Below, piece after piece: positions 1 to 5,042 of a stretch of DNA of 6,514 bases. The stretch is taken from the NCBI GenBank assembly GCA_022424925.1, contig JAKMGM010000019.1, forward strand, positions 1 to 6,514, given 5' to 3'. The notes beneath the pieces were generated by a model. It was not told where the DNA came from. It ran no database searches and saw only the letters and a list, made by a program, of their open reading frames with translations. The stretch comes from Candidatus Poseidoniaceae archaeon. Its GTDB lineage: Archaea > Thermoplasmatota > Poseidoniia > Poseidoniales > Poseidoniaceae. Position 1 is the first letter of the stretch. Each line of letters opens with the position of its first letter. Both the position numbers and the translations under genes were made by a program.

Positions 1-258
1 TTAGATGTGGATATTTATGAGCACAATGAGGCTTTTGCCTCAGCATCGTGTGCAGTTGCGCAAGAACTGAACATTCCTGACGACCGATTTAATCTTCATG
101 GTGGCGCAGTCAGTCTTGGTCACCCACTTGGCTCAAGTGGAACCCGTTGTCTCATTACGCTGCTCGGTGTAATGCGTCGTTGCGAAGCGAATTCTGGAAT
201 CGTCACGCTGTGTTTAGGCGGCGGTAACGCCGTAGCCATGCTTCTTCGGCGAACTTGA
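1..258 (+). CDS. Thiolase (acetyl-CoA acetyltransferase family), C-terminal fragment
   Basis: This is the last 85 residues of a thiolase; the frame is open to the left edge, so the GTG at position 7 is an internal valine, not a start. Thiolases make or cleave 3-ketoacyl-CoA using two cysteines and a histidine. Three family signatures are visible in the fragment: NEAFA (residues 9-13), the GGAVSLGHP block with the catalytic histidine (residue 41), and CLGGG with the second, proton-transferring cysteine (residue 71). The protein ends shortly after this block, as thiolases normally do, so the C-terminus is complete and the retained catalytic residues look functional. The nucleophilic cysteine lies in the missing N-terminal half. 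The CLGGG ending is that of degradative/biosynthetic bacterial-type thiolases rather than the SCP-x-like archaeal proteins that lack it. Substrate chain length cannot be read from this fragment; beta-oxidation or acetoacetyl-CoA formation are both possible. The next gene on the same strand starts 87 bases later. Confidence 0.93.
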   Translation, partial: LDVDIYEHNEAFASASCAVAQELNIPDDRFNLHGGAVSLGHPLGSSGTRCLITLLGVMRRCEANSGIVTLCLGGGNAVAMLLRRT

Positions 259-345
259 GATGCGGCTTGAGTTCTCTTTCAAACTACTTTTCCGACTGGT
301 GGTATCAAATAGGGCTGGATAACGGCCAACAGTTGGGGTAGACCG

Positions 346-1779
346 ATGGTATCGTTTGCAGATCTTGGAATTGAGCCGCTTTTGGTTGATGCCTTGAAAC
401 AGCAAGGCATCGTTGAACCATTTGAAGTTCAAAGAGAATCGATTCCCGATGCTATGCTCGGTCGCGACGTTTGTTGCAGAGCACCGACTGGTTCAGGAAA
501 AACGCTCGCCTTCGGCTTACCGCTTTTGGCAATGACTGAGGAAGCAGAACCGAGTCGTCCCACTTCGCTTATTCTCACACCGACTCGCGAACTTGCAGAG
601 CAAATTTTCAACGTACTTGACCCCCTTGCGTATGAACTGCAATTGTATGTACAAGCAATGTACGGTGGTAGTTCCTACCAAAAGCAGTTTCGGGCGCTCG
701 AACGAGGCATTGATGTCTTGGTCGCTTGCCCAGGTCGCTTAATCGACATGATGGACCGCGGTGCAGTCTCGCTTGACGATGTTGGTATAGTGGTTCTTGA
801 TGAAGCAGACCGAATGGCAGACATGGGATTCATGGAACCCGTTTGCAAAATTCTAGACAGGTGTAAGAAAGACCGTCAGACCATTCTCTTCAGTGCTACC
901 CTCGATGATGAAGTGGCTGACCTCGTTCGAGACTACCAAACCGACCCAGTGACCATCGAAGTAGGGCCTAAAGAAGTGACTATGGAAAGCATGACACACT
1001 ACTTTTGGCTGATGCCGAACTCGAAAAAATCAACGATTTCTTCGGAAATCATTCGGAAGTGTGGACGCACCATCATTTTCTGCCGGACCAGAAACGGTGT
1101 AGACCGGGTTGGAGATGAGATGCAATTCGACGGTATGGCAATAGAAACGCTCCACGGTGGACTCTCTCAGCGCCAGCGTGACAGTGCAATGAAGCGTTTC
1201 CAGCATGGCGAATGTATGGCCTTGATCGCAACAGATGTTGCAGCTCGAGGTATCGATGTTGAGGGCGTCAATTGTGTAATCCACTACGACCCACCGGAGA
1301 ACGGTAAAGCGTACAAGCACCGAAGCGGACGAACTGCTCGGGGTGGAAATACGGGTATCGTGATTTCTCTTGTTCAAAAGCCTCAGAAGAAGCAATACGG
1401 ACGAATCCAACGTGATGTTGGAATCCGAGTAGACTTTGAACCACCTGAATTTTCTGCACTTCCTGAATTTGAAGTCGAATACATTGCAGCCGATCGCAGA
1501 CAACGTTCAAACCGTGGTGATTCAGGCGGCCGTGGTGGACACTACGGTTCCCGAAACGGTGGCGGCGGCGGTCGTGGCGGTGGAGGATACCGTGGAGGCA
1601 ATTCCGGAGGTAGCCGTGGCGGGAAATCCGGCGGCAACAGCGACGCTTACCGAGGCGAATCTCGCGGTCAAAATTACAAGCCAAGTAAGAACTCGAGTAA
1701 AGGCTACCAAGGCGGAAAAAAGAAGTCAGGCGGTTACGGTAACAAAGGCGGCCGATACAGCGGCGGAAAGAAAAATTGA
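346..1779 (+). CDS. DEAD-box ATP-dependent RNA helicase with RGG-rich C-terminal tail
   Basis: A 477-residue superfamily 2 RNA helicase that should use ATP to unwind short RNA duplexes or remodel RNA-protein complexes in the cytoplasm. All core motifs are present in order: Q motif (F4 to Q29), Walker A APTGSGKT (46-53), PTRELAEQ (79-86), GG (107-108), PGR (129-131), DEAD (152-155), SAT (183-185), IIFCRT (243-248), ATDVAARGID (295-304) and HRSGRTAR (325-332). The two RecA-like domains end near residue 365. From about residue 385 a low-complexity tail rich in Gly, Arg, Ser, Tyr and Lys runs to the end, with four RGG motifs (R396, R410, R416, R424) and a lysine-rich terminus; such tails bind RNA non-specifically. 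The ATG at 346 is the only plausible start: an in-frame TAG sits at 310-312 with no other ATG, GTG or TTG between. The ribosome site is weak (GGGGT at 335-339, six bases before ATG). Roles in ribosome assembly, RNA decay or cold adaptation are known for the family; which applies here cannot be told. Confidence 0.96.
   Translation: MVSFADLGIEPLLVDALKQQGIVEPFEVQRESIPDAMLGRDVCCRAPTGSGKTLAFGLPLLAMTEEAEPSRPTSLILTPTRELAEQIFNVLDPLAYELQLYVQAMYGGSSYQKQFRALERGIDVLVACPGRLIDMMDRGAVSLDDVGIVVLDEADRMADMGFMEPVCKILDRCKKDRQTILFSATLDDEVADLVRDYQTDPVTIEVGPKEVTMESMTHYFWLMPNSKKSTISSEIIRKCGRTIIFCRTRNGVDRVGDEMQFDGMAIETLHGGLSQRQRDSAMKRFQHGECMALIATDVAARGIDVEGVNCVIHYDPPENGKAYKHRSGRTARGGNTGIVISLVQKPQKKQYGRIQRDVGIRVDFEPPEFSALPEFEVEYIAADRRQRSNRGDSGGRGGHYGSRNGGGGGRGGGGYRGGNSGGSRGGKSGGNSDAYRGESRGQNYKPSKNSSKGYQGGKKKSGGYGNKGGRYSGGKKN
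1767..1775 (-). terminator. Candidate archaeal-type oligo-U terminator for the minus-strand operon
   Basis: On the minus strand, TTTTTCTTT begins five bases after the TGA stop of the NFACT gene. Archaeal RNA polymerase commonly terminates at short U-rich tracts without a hairpin, and no stem is seen just before this one. The tract lies entirely inside the last codons of the opposing helicase (the GKKN ending), so lysine codons written as AAA/AAG on one strand supply the U tract on the other. Function is inferred from sequence and position only. Confidence 0.45.
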
Positions 1780-1780
1780 A

Positions 1781-3955
1781 TCATTCTTCTTCGGTATGAA
1801 CTGGTTTAACTGGACTAAAGATTCCGTAATCTTCGATAATTTCAGCAGCACCTGGCAACACGGGGAGTACATCATCGGTCATCAGTCCCGTATTTTTGTA
1901 AATTCTGTTCGCTAACTGTTCTTTTTTGGTTAACCCTGGGCGCAATATAGCAAAGCGTTGACAGAGAGAGCGAATGGTGTCTGGAAGGCCTCCCATGAGC
2001 AAAGGAACTCCGTTGATAGCGACAATACCGATTCCCATTTGGACGTCTAAATCTTTGAACCACTGGCGTTGACCACGCACGATAAACGAACCCTTGCCAA
2101 CATATTCTCCGGTTTGAGCCGTCTTTGACACTTGAGCAGGTTTCACCGAATATACGGTTCCATGTGCGCCTCCTCCCGCCCAAGCGCGACTCCAGCACAG
2201 GGCAAGTGTTGCTGCTTCCTCCAGTTTTTCAGGTGTTATTCGTTCATCGCCTAATTTGTCAACCAGGCGAAAGGCAGGAACATCATTGGGGATGTGTGCT
2301 GGTTTGTGTCGGTCTGGAGCAAAGCCTTGGGTCGCTCTTAGACTGCAACTTGGGGCGCCATGTAAATCGGCGTGCAGGTACATATCAGCGCCAGAGAGGT
2401 GCTTTTTGACAATTGAATCGTTTCCTTTGGCGTCTTTTCCACCAACCAACAGATGTCCACCGCTCAGCATGCTCCAGCGGTGGCTCTCAAACCACAAACG
2501 CTTGCTGCGTTTGACCTTGTTGAGTTTCCCACTGGCTTGTTGTTTTGCTTCCTTTTTCTTCGCCCTTTGCAGGTGAAGAACCGTGTCTTCCAGCGCTTGA
2601 ACAGCGCCGGATGTCTTGTCTTTCTGTTTTCGTGCCGCTTCAAAATGGCGTTGAGCATTTTGATGAACTGTTTCATCAAGCGAGAGTGTTGCCTGAGGTC
2701 CATTTGGTTGATTTTCAGCATCAGGAAGGACGGTGACAAAACTACGTTGTGCGGGATTCAGTGATACAATCCAAGGAATCTGCTTGGCATCTTTTTTGAT
2801 TTGATTCCAACCTTTTTCTTCGACAGCTGCTGAGACTTGGCTGAGTAAACTTTCGATATGTGTCCAGTTGTTTTGTATGGTATGACCAAGCATTTGTTGC
2901 TTTTCGATTTTTTTGGAAAAACCTTCCAGTGCTTTTTCTTGCTGAGCTTTCCTTCGTTCGAGGCGTTCAACATCGGTAGAATGGCCACGACCCGGTGCTG
3001 CAATATCCATCTTTTCTGCTTCACGGCGAGCAAGAGCCATCGCATCATGGGCGCCTTTCCAAGCATCAACCGCTTCACACAACGAGGGAAAAGACGCTTT
3101 GGCAGCTCCTTTGTGAGCCGGAAGCAGTGTCGGTGTTGCTTCACTGGCATGTTCTTCGAAAAATCTGTCTCTCTCCCCACTGGGTGCGTAAGCGTTGGCT
3201 TTCTGCTCCAAATCTTCGTTCGATGTGGTCGAGTTTTTCTTTAACATGAGATGGCCGACTTGCGTTTGTGCAAGGTCTGATAACAGTGATTCTAATGCTT
3301 CATGTACCGTTTTAGCATCGACTTTTTGTGTATCGATATTTGCATCATATCCTGCAAGAGAACAAACTGCGTTGGCGTGTGTTCCGCCGAGGTTCACTTT
3401 TCCTCCAAGTGTCGAAACAAGGTCTCTGTCTGAATCTTGGAACATGTTGAGAAGTTGTTCAAGACTGATTTCATGCGGATCCATAGCGGCTGGTGGAGGG
3501 ATATATTTCACGCCTTTTTTCAGGGTTCTACCGGCGTATGATGCGTGTGTAAGCGGTTGAATAATGATTTCATCTTCATCGGTGAGTATGATGTTTCCGT
3601 CTCGAAACACTTCAACATACAGGTGATATTGGCCGTGTTTGGTATCAAAGTCGAAACGAAGAACACGGTCAAAGCCAAGTTGTCGAACGCCGGTCATTCT
3701 CGCGTTTTTGAGGTGCTTCCTCAAGACCATAGCAAACGGTGGAGGTGTCATCGGCATCGGTCGATCCCGATTCGAGGTGTAGATGCGAGAACCACGCACC
3801 AAGACGAGGTCAAATTGGTCCATTTCCTTGGGGTTGATTCGCAGAACAATTTGCTCGTAATGCGGCATGTAGGCCTTCTTGACGTAAGCACCTGAACTTT
3901 CATTCAGTTCACGAGCGACAGCTCGTAAATCAAAACTGGACATTGTAGCCTTCAT
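1781..3955 (-). CDS. rqcH: Archaeal-type NFACT protein, RqcH/NEMF/Rqc2 family ribosome quality-control factor
   Basis: A 724-residue NFACT protein. Family members bind the large ribosomal subunit carrying a stalled peptidyl-tRNA and, in bacteria and eukaryotes, recruit tRNA to extend the stalled chain with a C-terminal tail that marks it for degradation. The NFACT-N domain spans about residues 1-235, opening with MSSFDLRAVARELN and including PPPFAMVLRKHL (71-82). The D96-R97 pair in GFDRVL matches the Asp-Arg pair needed for tRNA recruitment in RqcH/Rqc2. A helix-hairpin-helix-like stretch covers 181-204, charged coiled-coil helices about 295-375 and 430-475, and NFACT-R about 485-600 (WFESHRW, VGGKDAKGND, HADLHGAPS). 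The end carries the archaeal/eukaryotic signatures SRAW (589-592), QVSKTAQTGEY (608-618) and KGSFIVRG (621-628). The ATG at 3955 has a strong GAGGAG site; a second ATG at 3943 is possible. It is the last gene of the operon and ends one base from the opposing helicase gene. Residues about 543-570 look like an insertion in NFACT-R. Confidence 0.94.
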   Translation of the reverse strand: MKATMSSFDLRAVARELNESSGAYVKKAYMPHYEQIVLRINPKEMDQFDLVLVRGSRIYTSNRDRPMPMTPPPFAMVLRKHLKNARMTGVRQLGFDRVLRFDFDTKHGQYHLYVEVFRDGNIILTDEDEIIIQPLTHASYAGRTLKKGVKYIPPPAAMDPHEISLEQLLNMFQDSDRDLVSTLGGKVNLGGTHANAVCSLAGYDANIDTQKVDAKTVHEALESLLSDLAQTQVGHLMLKKNSTTSNEDLEQKANAYAPSGERDRFFEEHASEATPTLLPAHKGAAKASFPSLCEAVDAWKGAHDAMALARREAEKMDIAAPGRGHSTDVERLERRKAQQEKALEGFSKKIEKQQMLGHTIQNNWTHIESLLSQVSAAVEEKGWNQIKKDAKQIPWIVSLNPAQRSFVTVLPDAENQPNGPQATLSLDETVHQNAQRHFEAARKQKDKTSGAVQALEDTVLHLQRAKKKEAKQQASGKLNKVKRSKRLWFESHRWSMLSGGHLLVGGKDAKGNDSIVKKHLSGADMYLHADLHGAPSCSLRATQGFAPDRHKPAHIPNDVPAFRLVDKLGDERITPEKLEEAATLALCWSRAWAGGGAHGTVYSVKPAQVSKTAQTGEYVGKGSFIVRGQRQWFKDLDVQMGIGIVAINGVPLLMGGLPDTIRSLCQRFAILRPGLTKKEQLANRIYKNTGLMTDDVLPVLPGAAEIIEDYGIFSPVKPVHTEEE

Positions 3956-3960
3956 GCGCT

Positions 3961-3966
3961 CTCCTC
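3961..3966 (-). promoter_or_regulatory. Shine-Dalgarno site of the NFACT/RqcH gene
   Basis: GAGGAG on the minus strand lies five bases before the ATG at 3955, in the 42-base gap after the MDR gene. It supports the longer start (MKATMSS). The in-frame ATG at 3943 has its own weaker GAAGG at a similar distance, so use of both starts, four residues apart, cannot be excluded. Confidence 0.7.
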
Positions 3967-3997
3967 AAACCTTCGTGTAAACGACGCCTCTTCAACC

Positions 3998-5017
3998 CTA
4001 CTTGAAGCGCAGTAGAACTTTTCCAGTGTTCTTGGCATCGTGAATATACTGGTGTGCTTCTGCCACATCTTCAGCATCAAATACTGAATCAATAACAGGT
4101 TGAAGCACACCACTGCGAACACCCTCCATAATGCGTTGCAACTGTCCAAGCATTACCGATTCATTCTTCCAAGTCCCCATGTGTACGCCGAATACGCCTC
4201 GGTTTCGCGTCATAAGACGGAGTGGGTCGAATGCAGGAGTTTTTCTCCATGCCAAGTAGGTACGGAGCATTGAACGTTTTGAGGATGGTGCGACTGCGGA
4301 CATACCGTATGTGTAAAGGCGGCCACCTTCTTTCAGCACGGACAGTGAACGTGCAAGGTTATCGCCGCCAATCGGGTCGAGAATGTGGTCGACACCCTCG
4401 TTATCGGTTTGCTTCTTGATGATGGAAACAAAATCTTGGTTGTGACGGTCGATGGCTGTCGCTCCGTAGGATTCGATGATTTCTGATTTTGAACCGGATG
4501 CTGTTGCCCATACTTTGCGCACGCCTGCCCACTGACACAACTGCAATGCTGCCGTTCCCACTCCACCAGCGCCACCGTGAATAAGCACTGATTCATCTTC
4601 TGTGAGGTGACCAAGATGGTGAAGCATGTGATGTGCGGTCAGATAGGTCACCGGCAGCGATGCTGCCGCTTCTAAAGAGAGTTCATCGGGCAAAGGCAGT
4701 ACTCGATTGGCGTCCACGACCACGTAACTTGCTTGACCGCCCGATGGCATTGCCGCAACAACGCGTTGACCAATGGTCAGTTCAGTGCTTTCGTCTCCTA
4801 AGGCATCGACAACGCCACTAACTTCGTAACCGGGCGTGAATGGGTAGGGGGGTCGCGGTTGATAGAAGCCGAGCCGCATGAGAAGGTCAGCGAAATTGAT
4901 TCCAGCAAACGATACCTTTACTCGCACTTGGCCGGCTTTTGGCTCTGGGATTTCCATTTTCGCTACCCGAATTGATTTCGGAGAACCCGCCTTCGTGAAC
5001 TCAACTTTGATAGCCAT
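3998..5017 (-). CDS. Zinc-free medium-chain dehydrogenase/reductase, quinone oxidoreductase/VAT1-like
   Basis: A 339-residue cytosolic NAD(P)H-dependent oxidoreductase of the MDR superfamily, full length for the family. The N-terminal GroES-like domain shows GINFADLLMRLGFY (39-52) and PGYEVSGVV (62-70), typical of the quinone oxidoreductase and VAT1-like branch. The Rossmann fold follows, with the dinucleotide-binding loop GGAGGVG (148-154) and the LDPIGGD segment (213-219); the chain ends in the usual GKVLLRF. It lacks the cysteine and histidine ligands of zinc alcohol dehydrogenases (the only cysteine is C161), so it should be metal-free. Related enzymes reduce quinones, enones or other activated alkenes; the substrate here is unknown. 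The start at 5017 is supported by AGGA six bases upstream, and the gene follows the NUDIX-MBL stop by 25 bases and precedes the RqcH start by 42, so co-transcription is likely. Context suggests detoxification or redox metabolism rather than a direct part in translation, but this is inference. Confidence 0.92.
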   Translation of the reverse strand: MAIKVEFTKAGSPKSIRVAKMEIPEPKAGQVRVKVSFAGINFADLLMRLGFYQPRPPYPFTPGYEVSGVVDALGDESTELTIGQRVVAAMPSGGQASYVVVDANRVLPLPDELSLEAAASLPVTYLTAHHMLHHLGHLTEDESVLIHGGAGGVGTAALQLCQWAGVRKVWATASGSKSEIIESYGATAIDRHNQDFVSIIKKQTDNEGVDHILDPIGGDNLARSLSVLKEGGRLYTYGMSAVAPSSKRSMLRTYLAWRKTPAFDPLRLMTRNRGVFGVHMGTWKNESVMLGQLQRIMEGVRSGVLQPVIDSVFDAEDVAEAHQYIHDAKNTGKVLLRFK

Positions 5018-5023
5018 AACACA

Positions 5024-5027
5024 TCCT
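5024..5027 (-). promoter_or_regulatory. Shine-Dalgarno site of the MDR oxidoreductase gene
   Basis: AGGA on the minus strand, six bases before the ATG at 5017. It directly abuts the 3' side of the small hairpin at 5028-5042, so folding of that hairpin leaves the site exposed but immediately next to a stem. Confidence 0.5.
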
Positions 5028-5042
5028 AACGCTGCAAGCGTT
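5028..5042 (-). repeat. Perfect 6-bp inverted repeat (hairpin) filling the NUDIX-MBL/MDR gap
   Basis: On the minus strand AACGCT-TGC-AGCGTT can form a six-pair stem with a three-base loop. It starts right after the upstream stop codon (5045-5043) and ends right before the Shine-Dalgarno AGGA. There is no U-run after it, so it does not look like a terminator. It may be an RNA processing or stability element, a translation spacer, or chance. Confidence 0.4.

Noticed and set aside
7..258. Possible complete small gene starting at the GTG at position 7
   Set aside because: The frame is open upstream to the window edge and the protein begins in the middle of a thiolase motif block, so the GTG is an internal valine codon.
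302..312. AT-rich GTATCAAATAG-type stretch upstream of the helicase as a TATA box
   Set aside because: It sits at a plausible distance from the ATG, but it matches the archaeal TATA consensus poorly and no BRE is clear. Co-transcription with the thiolase is equally possible.
1030..1684. Minus-strand open frames of 157 and 138 residues opposite the helicase
   Set aside because: Both are antisense to conserved helicase motifs, have Arg/His/Cys-rich compositions typical of shadow frames, and overlap each other.
1436..1915. 159-residue open frame on the plus strand in a second frame over the helicase tail
   Set aside because: It arises from the repetitive Gly/Arg codons of the RGG tail read out of frame (Val/Ala/Thr runs). 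It overlaps two strongly supported genes and has no recognisable domain.
2858..3244. Plus-strand frames of up to 128 residues opposite the RqcH gene
   Set aside because: They are antisense to the coiled-coil region of RqcH, rich in Phe/Cys/Ser as expected from complementing Lys/Glu codons, and show no family motif.
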